A program made the translations under genes and the position numbers. This document shows, piece after piece, positions 8,475 to 17,971 of a stretch of 64,000 nucleotides of DNA. The stretch spans positions 868,001 to 932,000 of the forward strand of contig CAWEGR010000005.1 of NCBI GenBank assembly GCA_963808775.1, in the 5' to 3' direction. The notes under the pieces were generated by a model. The model made no database searches. It saw only the letters and a program-made list of their open reading frames with translations, and was not told the DNA's origin. The DNA is from JACVRW01 sp963808775 (GTDB lineage: Bacteria; Actinomycetota; Thermoleophilia; Solirubrobacterales; Thermoleophilaceae). The stretch's first letter is position 1, and each line of letters begins with the position of its first letter.

Positions 8475-9449
8475 ATGCTCGGAGAGATCGTCATCGGAGG
8501 CTCCGCCTCCCTGCTCATCTGCATGTTCCTCGGGCCGCGCTTCATCGAGTTCCTGCGCCTGCGCGAGTTCGGGCAGCAGATCCGCGAGGAGGGCCCGGCG
8601 GGGCACCACGGCAAGGCGGGCACGCCGACGATGGGCGGCCTCGCGATCTTCCTCGCGATCTGCGTGCCGTTCCTGATCCTGTCCGAGTACCGGGCCGCGA
8701 GCATCGCCGTGCTGGCCACGGCGCTCGTGATGGCCGCGCTCGGCTTCACGGACGACTGGGCGAAGCTGCGCAAGCGGCGATCGCTCGGCGTGTCCGGCAG
8801 GACGAAGCTGGCGGTCCAGGCGGTCACGGCGGTCGCGCTCTGGGTGGCGGCGCGCGAGTACGTCGAGCTCTCCGACACGGTCAACCTGTTCGTGGCCGAC
8901 GCGACGATCGACCTCGGCTACGCCTACCCGGTGCTGATCTTCCTGGTGCTCGCCGGCGCGACGAACGGCGTCAACCTCACGGACGGCCTCGACGGCCTCG
9001 CGGCCGGGTGCGCGGCGATCGTCCTGCTCGCCTACACGGCCATGGCGTTCATCACGAAGGGCTATGCCGATCTCGCGCTGGTGTCCGCCTGCGGCGTGGG
9101 GGCGTGCGTCGGCTTCCTCTGGTTCAACTCGTTCCCCGCGTCCGTGTTCATGGGCGACACCGGCTCGCTCGGGCTGGGCGGCCTGATCGCCGGGCTGGCG
9201 GTGATGACGAAGACCGAGGTGCTGCTGATCCTGCTCGGCGGCATCTTCGTGATCGAGGCGCTGTCCGTGGCGATCCAGGTGTTCGCCTTCCAGCGATTCC
9301 GGCGGCGCGTCTTCCTGATGGCGCCGATCCACCACCACTTCGAGCTCGCGGGCTGGTCCGAGACGAAGATCATCCTGCGCTTCTGGATCGTCGCCGCGAT
9401 CTGTGCGGCGATCGGCTTCACGCTCTACCAGGCGTGGATCACGCCGTGA
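8475..9449 (+). CDS. mraY: Phospho-N-acetylmuramoyl-pentapeptide transferase MraY
   Basis: Integral membrane enzyme that moves phospho-MurNAc-pentapeptide onto undecaprenyl phosphate to form lipid I. 324 residues with about ten hydrophobic segments. Diagnostic motifs include GTPTMGG (as KAGTPTMGG), GFTDDWAKL with the catalytic Asp pair, NGVNLTDGLDGLAAG, FMGDTGSLGLGG and the MAPIHHHFE motif near the C-terminus. The TGA stop overlaps the GTG start of murD. Confidence 0.97.
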   Translation: MLGEIVIGGSASLLICMFLGPRFIEFLRLREFGQQIREEGPAGHHGKAGTPTMGGLAIFLAICVPFLILSEYRAASIAVLATALVMAALGFTDDWAKLRKRRSLGVSGRTKLAVQAVTAVALWVAAREYVELSDTVNLFVADATIDLGYAYPVLIFLVLAGATNGVNLTDGLDGLAAGCAAIVLLAYTAMAFITKGYADLALVSACGVGACVGFLWFNSFPASVFMGDTGSLGLGGLIAGLAVMTKTEVLLILLGGIFVIEALSVAIQVFAFQRFRRRVFLMAPIHHHFELAGWSETKIILRFWIVAAICAAIGFTLYQAWITP

Positions 9450-10690
9450 GGCCGGATCCACCCCCGGGCCCCTACCTGATCGTCGGGCTCGCGCGCTCCG
9501 GCGCCGCCGCGGCGATCCTGCTGCGCGACCGCGGCGAGACGGTGCTCGCGGCCGACGTCGGCAGCCCCCCCGTGCCCGAGGGGATCGAGGCGAGCCTCGG
9601 GTCGGACGGCCTCGAGCTGCTCGAGCGCGCCGCGTGCGTGGTCAAGAGCCCGGGCGTTCCGAACGAGGCCCCCGCGATCGCGGCCGCGCGCGAGCGCGGG
9701 ATCCCGGTCCTCGGGGAGGTCGAGCTCGCCTGGCGGTTGCTGCCGAACCGCTTCGTCGCGGTCACCGGGACCAACGGCAAGACGACGACGGTCGAGCTGC
9801 TCGGCGCGATCTGGCGGGCGGCCGGGCAGCCCGTCGCCGTGGCGGGGAACGTGGGCACCCCGCTGTCGTCGCTCGTGGGCAGCGTGCCCGCGGCGGCCAC
9901 CGTGGTCTGCGAGGTCTCGAGCTTCCAGGCGGAGGACTCGCTCGACTTCGCGCCCGAGCTGGCGCTGCTCCTGAACCTCGAGGAGGACCACATCGACCGC
10001 CACGGCAGCGTCGAGGCCTACCGCGAGGCGAAGCTGCGCGTGTTCCGGAACCAGGGCCCCGGCGACGTCGCGGTGGTGCCGGCGGGCTTCGGGCCCGTGC
10101 CGGGCGAGGCCAGGCGGATCGAGTTCGGCGATCCGGCCGAGCTGCCGCTCCCGCCGCAGGACGTGCGCCTGCGCGGGCCGCACAACCTCGAGAACGCGAT
10201 GGGCGCGTCCGCCGTGGCGCTCGCCGCCGGGGTCGCTCCCGACGCGGTGGCCCTCGCGCTCCGCGAGTTCGCGGGGGTCCCGCATCGGCTCGAGGAGGTC
10301 GCGCTCACGGACGGGGTCCTGTGGGTGAACGACTCGAAGGCCACGAACGTGGCCTCCGCGGCCCGCGGGATCGGGTCGTTCGAGGGCGGCGTGCACGCGA
10401 TCCTCGGAGGCAGCCTCAAGGGCGGGGGCTTCGCCGGGCTGCGCGAGGTGGTGGGCGCCCGCTGCAGCGCGGCGTACCTGATCGGCGAGGCGGCCGGCGA
10501 CCTCGCCCGCGACCTCGACGGGACGGTCCCGCTGCACCGCAGCGGGGACCTCGAGACCGCCATGCGCGACGCCGCGGCCGCGGCGCGGCCGGGCGACACC
10601 GTGCTGCTCTCCCCGGCCTGCGCGAGCTTCGACCAGTTCCGCGATTACGAGGACCGCGGCGAGCGCTTCCGGGCACTCGTTCCGGGCTGA
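9446..10690 (+). CDS. murD: UDP-N-acetylmuramoylalanine--D-glutamate ligase MurD
   Basis: Adds D-Glu to UDP-MurNAc-L-Ala. 414 residues from GTG 9446, which forms a GTGA overlap with mraY; the frame is open further upstream but that part lies inside mraY. It begins with a Rossmann-like uracil-binding loop (YLIVGLARSGAAAA), then the ATP loop VTGTNGKTTTVELL with Lys112, the CEVSSFQAE motif, HNLENAMGA and the C-terminal VNDSKATNVASAA motif. All family motifs are intact. Confidence 0.96.
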   Translation: MRPDPPPGPYLIVGLARSGAAAAILLRDRGETVLAADVGSPPVPEGIEASLGSDGLELLERAACVVKSPGVPNEAPAIAAARERGIPVLGEVELAWRLLPNRFVAVTGTNGKTTTVELLGAIWRAAGQPVAVAGNVGTPLSSLVGSVPAAATVVCEVSSFQAEDSLDFAPELALLLNLEEDHIDRHGSVEAYREAKLRVFRNQGPGDVAVVPAGFGPVPGEARRIEFGDPAELPLPPQDVRLRGPHNLENAMGASAVALAAGVAPDAVALALREFAGVPHRLEEVALTDGVLWVNDSKATNVASAARGIGSFEGGVHAILGGSLKGGGFAGLREVVGARCSAAYLIGEAAGDLARDLDGTVPLHRSGDLETAMRDAAAAARPGDTVLLSPACASFDQFRDYEDRGERFRALVPG

Positions 10691-10724
10691 ATGATTCCGG
10701 CCCTCGGCGTCGAAGGAGGCCCGG

Positions 10725-11919
10725 ATGGGAAAGGGCCGCCCGGTCGAGTACTCGATCCTCTACACCGCCACGCTCTGCCTGCTGGCGGGGGGCGCGGTGA
10801 TGGTCTACTCCGCGAGCTCAGCAGAGTCGCTCCTGTCCGGGGACGGCGATCCCTCCCACTACCTGAAGCGCTACGTCATCTTCGGCCTGATCGGGCTCGT
10901 GGTGATGCACCTCGTTGCCCGCAACGGCCTCGCGCTCGTGCGCGGGCTCACGCCGGTGCTGCTGGTGGGCGCGCTCGGGCTGACCGTCGCGGTGATGATC
11001 CCGGGCGTCGGGGTGACCACCGGTGGAGCCACGCGCTGGCTCGGTGCCGGCCTGTTCCAGTTCCAGCCCGCGGAGCTGCTCAAGGTGGCGGTGGTGCTCT
11101 ACGCCGCGCTCGTGCTGGCGAAACGCGCGCCGCTCCGGCCGCTGCTCGTGGTGGTCGGCATCTCGTGCGTGCTGCTCCTGAAGCAGCCCGACATGGGCAC
11201 GGCGCTCGTGATCTGCTTCGCCGTCGGCGCGCTCATGCTCGCCGCGGGCGTGCCGATCCGGACGCTCGTCATCATCGGCGGCACGCTCGTGGCGCTCGCG
11301 ACGCTGATGGCGATCATCGAGCCGTACCGGCGCGAGCGCCTCACGGCCTTCCTCGACCCCTTCTCGGACGCCGGCCAGTCGGGCTACCAGGCGGTCCAGG
11401 CGCTGACCGCGATCGGCTCCGGGCGGCATGTTCGGCGTCGGCCTCGGCGAGTCGGTGCAGAAGATCTACTACCTGCCCGAGGCGCACACGGACATGATCC
11501 TGGCGATCATCGGCGAGGAGCTCGGGCTCGTGGGCGTCCTCGGCGTGATCGTCCTCTACGGGATGATCGGCTACGCCGGCCTGCGGGCGGCGAAGACCGC
11601 GTGCGACAACTACTCGAAGCTGCTGGCGGCCGGCATCACCGCGCTGATCCTGTGCGGCGCGACCCTCAACCTGTTCGCGGTGCTCGGCCTGGCGCCGCTG
11701 ACGGGCGAGCCGCTGCCGTTCCTCTCCTACGGCGGCACCAACCTGATCGTGATGATGGGCGCGATGGGCCTGCTGCTCAACGTGGCCGCGACGGGCGGGG
11801 TGGCGCGGCGGGCGGAGCGGCCCTCGCTGCAGGCCATCGACGGAGGCGCGCGTGACGACCATCGTCATAGCGGCAGGCGGGACGGCCGGGCACGTAGTGC
11901 CGGCGCTCGCGGTCGCTGA
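10725..11919 (+). CDS. ftsW: Lipid II polymerase FtsW (SEDS), frameshifted
   Basis: SEDS glycosyltransferase that polymerises septal lipid II with FtsI. The first part (ATG 10725 to about 11425) carries the N-terminal membrane helices, including VMVYSASSAES, a GGATRWLG-type loop and the FQPAELLKVAVVLY motif. The frame then changes, and the second part (from about 11428) resumes exactly with FGVGLGESVQKIYYLPEAHT, then FAIIGEELG-like and PFLSYGGTNLIVMMGAMGLL motifs. One extra G in the run CTCCGGGCGGC at 11421-11423 restores a single frame, so a sequence error is far more likely than a broken essential gene. As written, the end runs 68 bases into murG. Confidence 0.9.
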
Positions 11920-12925
11920 CGAGCTGCGGGAGAGGGGCAACGAGGTCGTCTTCATCGGCGGCGAGCGGGCGGAGGCCGAGCTCGTGCCCGCCGCGGGCTA
12001 CCCGTTCCACGCGCTGCGGGTGCGCGGCCTCGACCGCTCGAATCCGCTCAGGGCGGCCCGCGCCGCCCTGCAGGCCGCGCGCGCCACGGGCAGGGCCCGG
12101 CGGCTGCTGCGGAGCGTGGGCGCGGACGCCGTCATGGGAGGGGGCGGCTACGTGGCGGGGCCGGTCGGACTGGCGGCGCGCTCGCTGCGGCTGCCGCTCG
12201 TGCTGACCGAGGCCGACAGCCACATGGGGGTCACGAACCGGATGCTCGCGCCCCTCGCGCGGCGCGTGTGCCTGGCGTTCCCGATCGATGGGCGCGGCGG
12301 CGGGCGCTACCTCGTCACGGGGCGGCCGGTGCCGTCGGGGACCGGTGGCGCCGACCGCGCCGCCGCCCGCGAGCGCTTCGGCATCCCGCCGGACGGGCCG
12401 TGCCTGCTCGTGTTCGGCGGCTCGCTCGGCGCGCGGCGCCTCAACGAGGCGAGCGTCGACGCCTTCGGGAGCGGCGCTCCGTGCGCCGTGCTGCACGCCT
12501 GCGGGCGCCGCGACCACGACGAGCTGCGCGCGCGCCTCGACGAGCTCGGCGCTCCGGCGCACTACCGGCTTTACCCCTACATCGAGCCGTTCGCCGACGC
12601 GCTCGCGGCGGCGGATCTGGTCGCGGCGCGCGCCGGCGGCTCGGTGCTCGAGGTCGCCGCGGCCGGCCTGCCCTCGATCCTCGTGCCGTACCCGCACGCG
12701 AGCGCGGACCACCAGACGGCCAACGCTCGCTACATGGAGCAGGCGGGGGCGGCGGTCGTCGTGCCGGACGCGGAGCTCGACGGGCCTCGGCTCGCGCGCG
12801 AGATCGCCGCGCTGCTCGGTGCTCCAGGGCGGATGGCGGAGATGGCGAGGGCGGCCCGGGCCGCGTCACGGCCGGACGCGGCGAAGCTGATCGCGGACGA
12901 GCTCGAGGCGGCGGCGCGGGGCTGA
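11852..12925 (+). CDS. murG: UDP-GlcNAc:lipid I N-acetylglucosaminyltransferase MurG
   Basis: GT28 enzyme that converts lipid I to lipid II at the inner membrane face. 357 residues from GTG 11852. The N-terminal glycine loop (IAAGGTAGHVVPALAVADEL) and MGGGGYVAGPVGLAARSL match the acceptor-side domain; LVFGGSLGARRLNE and RAGGSVLEVAAAGLPSILVP with the following DHQTANA are the donor-site motifs. It lies in the ftsW-murG-murC order usual for dcw clusters, though a reverse-strand ridA-like gene follows. Confidence 0.96.
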   Translation: MTTIVIAAGGTAGHVVPALAVADELRERGNEVVFIGGERAEAELVPAAGYPFHALRVRGLDRSNPLRAARAALQAARATGRARRLLRSVGADAVMGGGGYVAGPVGLAARSLRLPLVLTEADSHMGVTNRMLAPLARRVCLAFPIDGRGGGRYLVTGRPVPSGTGGADRAAARERFGIPPDGPCLLVFGGSLGARRLNEASVDAFGSGAPCAVLHACGRRDHDELRARLDELGAPAHYRLYPYIEPFADALAAADLVAARAGGSVLEVAAAGLPSILVPYPHASADHQTANARYMEQAGAAVVVPDAELDGPRLAREIAALLGAPGRMAEMARAARAASRPDAAKLIADELEAAARG

Positions 12926-12931
12926 GCCGCG

Positions 12932-13325
12932 TCAGTCGAGCACGGCGATGGCCTCCACCTCGATCAGGCAGCCCGGATGAGCGAGCGACGCGACCCCGAG
13001 CAGAGTGTCGGCCGGCCTGTGATCGCCGAACAGCGCGTCGCGTCCCTCGCCGATCGCGGGCAGCTGGTCCATCTGAAGGCCGACGACGTAGATCGTGATC
13101 CGGGCCACCTGGTCGGGGCGCGCCCCCGCCGCGGCGAGCGCACGCCCCACGTTCGAGAACGCATGGCGGGACTGGGCCGCCAGGTCGGCGCCGCCCACGA
13201 GCTCGCCGTGCTCGTCCTCGGCCACCTGGCCGGCCACGAACACGAGCCGCGGCGCCGCGGGCGAGCATCGCCTGCGAGTAGGTCTCGGGCGAGGTCAGGC
13301 CCTCGGGTTCGAGGCGTTCGAGCAT
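12932..13325 (-). CDS. RidA family (YjgF/UK114) protein, frameshifted
   Basis: RidA-type deaminases hydrolyse reactive enamine/imine intermediates from PLP enzymes. The main frame (12932-13243) shows FVAGQVAEDEHGELVGGADL, the ALAAAGARPDQVARITIYV segment and the C-terminal GCLIEVEAIAVLD, with the conserved Glu. The N-terminus MLERLEPEGLTSPETYSQAM is in the neighbouring frame, starting at ATG 13325 (or 13346); a single inserted base near 13245 explains the split. The usual substrate-anchoring Arg of true RidA is not obvious in the Pro-Ala-Asp-Thr-Leu region, so it may belong to another subgroup. It is antisense within the dcw cluster, convergent with murG and divergent from murC. Confidence 0.82.
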
Positions 13326-13380
13326 CGCCGCGCATGCTGCCAGCATCGGTCCTCCGGCGGCCACTAAGGTCGAGCGCCCT

Positions 13381-14728
13381 ATGGAATCGCAGCCGCTCGC
13401 GGGGCGCAGGCTCCACTTCGTCGGGATCGGCGGGGCCGGGATGAGCGGCCTCGCGCTCGTGGCGCGCGCGGCTCGGAGCCGAGGTGAGCGGCTCCGACCG
13501 CGCCGACTCCTCATACCTCGCCCGGCTGCGCGCGGACGGGATCGAGCCGGTGATCGGGCACGACGCCGCGAACCTGCCGGCGGGGGCGGAGATCGTGGTC
13601 TCGACCGCGATCCCGGAGGACAACCCCGAGCTCGCCGCCGGCCGCGCCGCCGGAGCCGCGGTCCTGCACCGCGGGGATCTGCTCGGCGAGCTGTCTCGCC
13701 TCAGGCGCACGATCGCGGTGGGCGGCACCCACGGGAAGACGACCACCGCCTCGATGACCGCTCTCGTGCTGCGCGAGTGCGGCCGCGACCCGGCGTTCCT
13801 GATTGGCGGCGAGCTGCGCGCCGCGGGGACGAACGCCGCGTGGGGGGAGGGCGAGTGGGCCGTCATCGAGGCGGACGAGTCCGACCGCTCGTTCCTCAAG
13901 CTCGCACGCGACGTGGCCGTGATCACGAACGTCGAGCTCGATCACCACTCGACCTACGGAACGCTGGGCCGGCTCGAGGAGGCCTTCGCGGAGTTCGCCG
14001 CGCCGGCCGGGCTGCGGGTGCTCGGGCCGGGGCTCGAGCGCTACGCCGCGGCCGGTAGCTCGGTGCGGATCGGCATCGACGAGGGCGACCTTGCGGCCCG
14101 GGAGGTTCGGCTCACCCCGGGCGGCTCGCGCTTCACGGTCGAGGGGACCGGCGTCGAGCTGCGCGTGCCCGGCCGCCACAACGTGCTGAACGCCCTGGCC
14201 GCGCTCGCGTCGTGTCGCGCGGCCGGCGTCGAGCCGGAGGAGGCCGGGCCCGCGCTCGCCGCCTTCACGGGCGCCGGGCGCCGCTTCGAGGACCACGGCC
14301 GCACGCCGGCCGGCGCGCTCGTGTTCGACGACTACGCCCACCACCCGACGGAGGTGCGCGCCACGCTCGAGGCGGCGCGCTCATTCGAGCCGCGGCGGCT
14401 CGTGGCGTGCTTCCAGCCGCATCTCTATTCGCGCACGAGCATGCTGGCGCGCGAGTTCGGGCAGGCGCTCGCGCTCGCGGACGTCGCCGTCGTGCTCGAC
14501 GTCTACCCGGCTCGCGAGCGCGCCGAGGACTTCGAGGGCGTCAGCGGCCTGCTCGTGGCGCGCTCCGCGGCGGACGCCGGCGGCGGAAGGCCCGTCTGGT
14601 GGCTCCCGCGCCGCGACGACGCCGCGCGCATGCTGGCGGCGGAGCTGCGCGAGGGGGACCTGCTCGTGACCCTCGGGGCGGGCGACGTGGACGAGCTCGC
14701 GCGGCGCCTGACGGAGGCGCCCGCATGA
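13381..14728 (+). CDS. murC: UDP-N-acetylmuramate--L-alanine ligase MurC, frameshifted
   Basis: First Mur ligase, adding L-Ala to UDP-MurNAc. The N-terminus from ATG 13381 contains the Rossmann loop HFVGIGGAGMSGLALVAR. After one extra base at about 13471 (GCGCGCGCGGCTCGG) the second frame continues GAEVSGSDRADSSYLARL through to 14728. The second part has the ATP loop VGGTHGKTTTASM, EADESDRSFLKL, NVELDHHSTYG, DDYAHHPTEV and ACFQPHLYSRT, all diagnostic. The break is best read as a sequence error. The stop overlaps murB (ATGA). Confidence 0.93.
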
Positions 14729-15637
14729 CCCCGCGGGAGGTCGAGCACGACTATCCGCTCGCACGGCTCACCACGGTTCGCACCGGCGGTCCGGCCGACC
14801 ACTTCGCGCGGCCCGAGAGCGTGGAGGCCCTGCAGGCGCCTGCTCGCCTGGGCGGAGGCTGAGGGGATCGATGTAGGAGTGGTGGGATCGGGATCGAACC
14901 TTCTCGTAGCGGATGCCGGATTCCGAGGACTCGTGATGAAGCTGGGCGGAGCGCTCGCCACAACCGAGCGCGACGGCGACGGGCTGCTCTGCGGCGGCGG
15001 CGCCCGCCTGCCGCAGGCGAGCGCGTTCGCCGCGCGCGAGGGCCTCACCGGCCTCGAGTTCGGCGTGAACATCCCCGGCACCGTCGGCGGCGCGGTCAAG
15101 ATGAACGCGAACGCCTACGGCGGCGATCTCGCGCGGGTGCTCGACTGGGTCGAGATCGTGACCCCGAGCGGCGTGGAGCGCCGCGGGCCGGACGAGCTCG
15201 GCTTCGCCTACCGCCGCTCGAACCTCGCCGCCCGCGAGATCGTCGCGCGCGCGGCCTTCCGCCTCGAGCCCGCGGAGCCGGGCGACGTGAAGGCCACGCT
15301 CGCGGACATGCGCTCCTCACGGCGCGCCGCGCAGCCGTCCGGCATCAAGACCTTCGGCTCGACCTTCAAGAACCCCGAGGACCCGCGCGCGGAGGGCCGC
15401 AGCGCGGGCGTCCTGCTCGACGAGGCGGGCTGCCGCGGCCTCACGGTCGGCGGCGCGCGCTTCTCCGAGAAGCACGCGAACTTCGTCGAGAACATGGGCG
15501 AGGCCACCACGGCCGACGTGATCGCGCTGATGGGGGAGGGCAGGCGCAGGGTGCGCGAGCGCTTCGGCGTCGAGCTCGAGCCCGAGGTGCAGTTCCTCGG
15601 CGAGGTCGACGTCACCCCGCTCTGGGGCTCGCCATGA
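14725..15637 (+). CDS. murB: UDP-N-acetylenolpyruvoylglucosamine reductase MurB, frameshifted
   Basis: FAD enzyme that reduces enolpyruvyl-UDP-GlcNAc to UDP-MurNAc. ATG 14725 overlaps the murC stop and begins with LARLTTVRTGGPADHF, the usual FAD-binding opening. One extra C near 14839 shifts the frame; the rest, from about 14840, reads VGSGSNLLVADAGFRGLVMK, the GIPGTVGG-type motif (as NIPGTVGGAVKMNANAYGG), a YRxS-like element (FAYRRSNL), FGSTFKNPE and FSEKHANFV with the catalytic Ser region, then a C-terminal Glu (LEPEVQFLGE). The C-terminus overlaps ftsQ by 4 bases. Confidence 0.92.
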
Positions 15638-16650
15638 GAAGCGCCGCCGCCGCGATCGCCGACTGGCGCCCGCTGCGGGTCGTGCCGTCGCTGTCGCCGC
15701 GCCTGCGGCTGCGGCTCGCCCTGCTCGTGGCGGTCTGCCTGCTGCTCGTGGCGGGCTACCAGTTCTGGCTGCGCGACTCCTCGCTCGTGGCGGTCGACGA
15801 CGTGAAGGTCAGCGGCCTGACCACGAAGGACGCCGAGCGCATCCGCCGCGCGCTCGAGATCGCGGGCCAGTCGATGACGACCCTGCACGTGCGCGAGGAG
15901 CGCCTGCTCCAGGCCGTGTCCGCCTTTCCGGTCGTGCGCGACATCGAGGTCACGGCCGACTTCCCGCACGGGCTGTCCGTGCGCGTGATCGAGCACCACC
16001 CGGCCGGCATCGTCGAGGTCGGCGGCCGCGAGCTGCCCGTGGCCGGCGACGGGACCGTGCTGCTCGGGATGCCGCTCGACCGCGGCCTGCCCCACATCGA
16101 GGGCCGCGGAGGGGTCGCGGGCGACCGGCTCGAGGGCGCCGAGCTGCTCCACGCGGCCCGGATCGCGGGCGCGGCGCCCGCGCCGCTGCGCAGCCGGATC
16201 GAGACGATCGGCTTCCGCGCCGACCAGGGCATCGTGGCGGAGCTGTCGGAGGGCCCCGAGCTGATCTTCGGCGACGCGAGCCGCGCCGAGGCGAAGTGGA
16301 TCGCGGCCGCGCGCGTGCTCGCCGATCCCGAGGCCGAGGGCGCCACCTACATCGACCTGCGCCTGCCCGGCCGTCCCGCCGCCGGCGGGCTGCCGGCGGC
16401 CACGGTCGCGCCGGTGGCACCGGCGGAGCAGACCGCGGTGACCCCGCCCGCGGCCGCGACGGCAGACCCTGCCGCGGCCGCCACGGATCCCGCCCAGGTG
16501 CCCGCGACGACCGATCCGCAGGCCGCCACCGAGACCCCGGCAACCCCGGTCCCGGAGGTGCCGTCAACCCCCGTCACGCCGGCTCCTGCCGCCCCGACAA
16601 CCCCCGAGACGACGGCTCCCGCCGGGGGCGTCGCCGCCCCGCCAGGATGA
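15634..16650 (+). CDS. ftsQ: Cell division protein FtsQ/DivIB with long Pro/Thr/Ala tail
   Basis: 338 residues. A short cytoplasmic N-terminus is followed by one transmembrane helix (about residues 27-46, LRLALLVAVCLLLVAGYQF), then a POTRA domain (VDDVKVSGLTTKDAERIRRA) and the DivIB/FtsQ beta domain with FPHGLSVRVIEHHPAGIVEV and LVDGTVLL-like elements. About residues 245-338 form a low-complexity tail of Ala, Pro and Thr. It sits between murB and ftsZ, the standard ftsQ position, and overlaps murB by 4 bases. The tail resembles a flexible cell-wall-spanning linker; that is inference. Confidence 0.92.
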   Translation: MRSAAAAIADWRPLRVVPSLSPRLRLRLALLVAVCLLLVAGYQFWLRDSSLVAVDDVKVSGLTTKDAERIRRALEIAGQSMTTLHVREERLLQAVSAFPVVRDIEVTADFPHGLSVRVIEHHPAGIVEVGGRELPVAGDGTVLLGMPLDRGLPHIEGRGGVAGDRLEGAELLHAARIAGAAPAPLRSRIETIGFRADQGIVAELSEGPELIFGDASRAEAKWIAAARVLADPEAEGATYIDLRLPGRPAAGGLPAATVAPVAPAEQTAVTPPAAATADPAAAATDPAQVPATTDPQAATETPATPVPEVPSTPVTPAPAAPTTPETTAPAGGVAAPPG

Positions 16651-16688
16651 CTCGCGCAAGTCTCGACCCGAGGTCGAGATCGAGCTCA

Positions 16689-16711
16689 AGGCTCAAGCAC
16701 GGGTCGAGCCT
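16689..16711 (+). terminator. Weak hairpin after ftsQ
   Basis: AGGCTC and GAGCCT form a 6-bp perfect stem with an 11-base loop between ftsQ and the ftsZ promoter. No T-tract follows, so it may be a processing or attenuating hairpin rather than an intrinsic terminator. Confidence 0.3.
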
Positions 16712-16739
16712 TCGGATGCAGGAATAGTTGCAGGATCGG

Positions 16740-16769
16740 TTGACACATTCGGCGAATCCCACCTACAGT
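16740..16769 (+). promoter_or_regulatory. Predicted sigma-70-type promoter for ftsZ
   Basis: A perfect TTGACA -35 box at 16740-16745 and TACAGT -10 box at 16764-16769 are separated by 18 bases, in an otherwise comparatively AT-rich 190-base gap. A GAGGGG ribosome-binding site lies about 10 bases before the ftsZ ATG. This suggests ftsZ has its own strong promoter. Confidence 0.65.
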
Positions 16770-16841
16770 CCGGACTTTGCGGATATCGGGAAACCCTCGA
16801 TGATCCCTTGAGCTTCGGACGGACGGTAGAGGGGACACCTC

Positions 16842-17930
16842 ATGGACACGGGCAGCTACCTTGCGGTCATCAAGGTCGTCGGAATCGGCGGCGGCGGCAC
16901 GAACGCCGTCAACCGCATGGTCGACGCGGGCCTGAAGGGCGTCGAGTTCATTGCCGTCAACACGGACGCGCAGGCGCTCCAGATGTGCGACGCCGACATC
17001 AAGCTGCAGATCGGCGACCAGCTCACGCGCGGCCTCGGCGCCGGCGCGAATCCCGAGGTCGGGTACGGCGCGGCCAACGAGAGCCGCGACGAGATCAAGG
17101 AGGCGCTCAAGGGCGCTGACATGGTCTTCGTGACGGCCGGCGAGGGCGGTGGCACCGGCACGGGCGCCGCGCCCGTGATCGCCGAGGTCTCGAAGCAGGA
17201 GGTGGGCGCGCTCACCGTCGGCGTCGTGACGAAGCCGTTCGACTTCGAGGGCTCGCAGCGCATGCGCCAGGCCGTCGAGGGCATCGACCGCCTGCGCGAG
17301 CAGGTGGACACGATGATCGTGATCCCGAACGAGAAGCTGCTGGCGGTGGTCGAGCGCCGCACGAGCATCCTCGACGCGTTCCGCGAGGCGGACGCCGTGC
17401 TTGGCCAGGGCGTCCAGGGCATCACCGACCTGATCACCACGCCCGGGCTCATCAACCTCGACTTCGCGGACGTCCGCACGATCATGCAGGACGCCGGCTC
17501 GGCGCTGATGGGCATCGGCGAGGCGGCCGGAGAGAACCGCGCGGCCGAGGCCGCCAAGAACGCCGTCTCGAGCCCGCTGCTCGAGCAGTCCGTCGAGGGT
17601 GCCACCGGGATCCTGCTGAACATCACGGGCGGCGCCGACCTCGGGCTGTTCGAGGTCAACGAGGCCGCCGAGATCATCCAGTCCGCGGCCGACCAGAACT
17701 CGAACATCATCTTCGGCGCTGTCGTCGACGACGGCATGGCGGACGGCGTGCGGGTGACCGTGATCGCCACAGGCTTCGAGAAGGCCGGCCGCCAGCCGCT
17801 GTTCACCGAGGACTCGACCGGGCGCCGGCGCGAGCCCCGCCGCCGCGACGTCAAGCTGGACGAACGCCAGCGCGCCTCGCTCGAGATCTCGGACGACGAC
17901 ATCGACGTCCCGTCATTCCTGAAGGACTGA
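16842..17930 (+). CDS. ftsZ: Cell division GTPase FtsZ
   Basis: Tubulin homologue that assembles the cytokinetic ring. 362 residues. The N-terminal domain opens with KVVGIGGGGTNAVNRM; the tubulin signature GEGGGTGTGAAPVIA is at about residues 99-113, and the T7-loop region follows with NLDFADVRTIMQDAGSALMG. The C-terminal linker is short and basic (GRRREPRRRD) and ends in a conserved peptide IDVPSFLKD, the FtsA/SepF-binding type. Last gene of the dcw cluster. Confidence 0.98.
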   Translation: MDTGSYLAVIKVVGIGGGGTNAVNRMVDAGLKGVEFIAVNTDAQALQMCDADIKLQIGDQLTRGLGAGANPEVGYGAANESRDEIKEALKGADMVFVTAGEGGGTGTGAAPVIAEVSKQEVGALTVGVVTKPFDFEGSQRMRQAVEGIDRLREQVDTMIVIPNEKLLAVVERRTSILDAFREADAVLGQGVQGITDLITTPGLINLDFADVRTIMQDAGSALMGIGEAAGENRAAEAAKNAVSSPLLEQSVEGATGILLNITGGADLGLFEVNEAAEIIQSAADQNSNIIFGAVVDDGMADGVRVTVIATGFEKAGRQPLFTEDSTGRRREPRRRDVKLDERQRASLEISDDDIDVPSFLKD

Positions 17931-17971
17931 GAGAGATCCCCGCGGGGGAGACCGCCGTCGCCTTCGAGGCG

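Noticed and set aside
6702..9461. Very long minus-strand open frame (919 codons) opposite murE-murF-mraY
   Set aside because: It is opposite three well-supported genes and has the His/Arg/Glu/Gly-rich composition of a GC-rich shadow frame.
10725..11919. Programmed ribosomal frameshifting in ftsW (and in murC, murB, der)
   Set aside because: No slippery heptamer with a downstream structure is evident, and the same +1 change occurs in unrelated genes at G/C runs. Sequence error is simpler.
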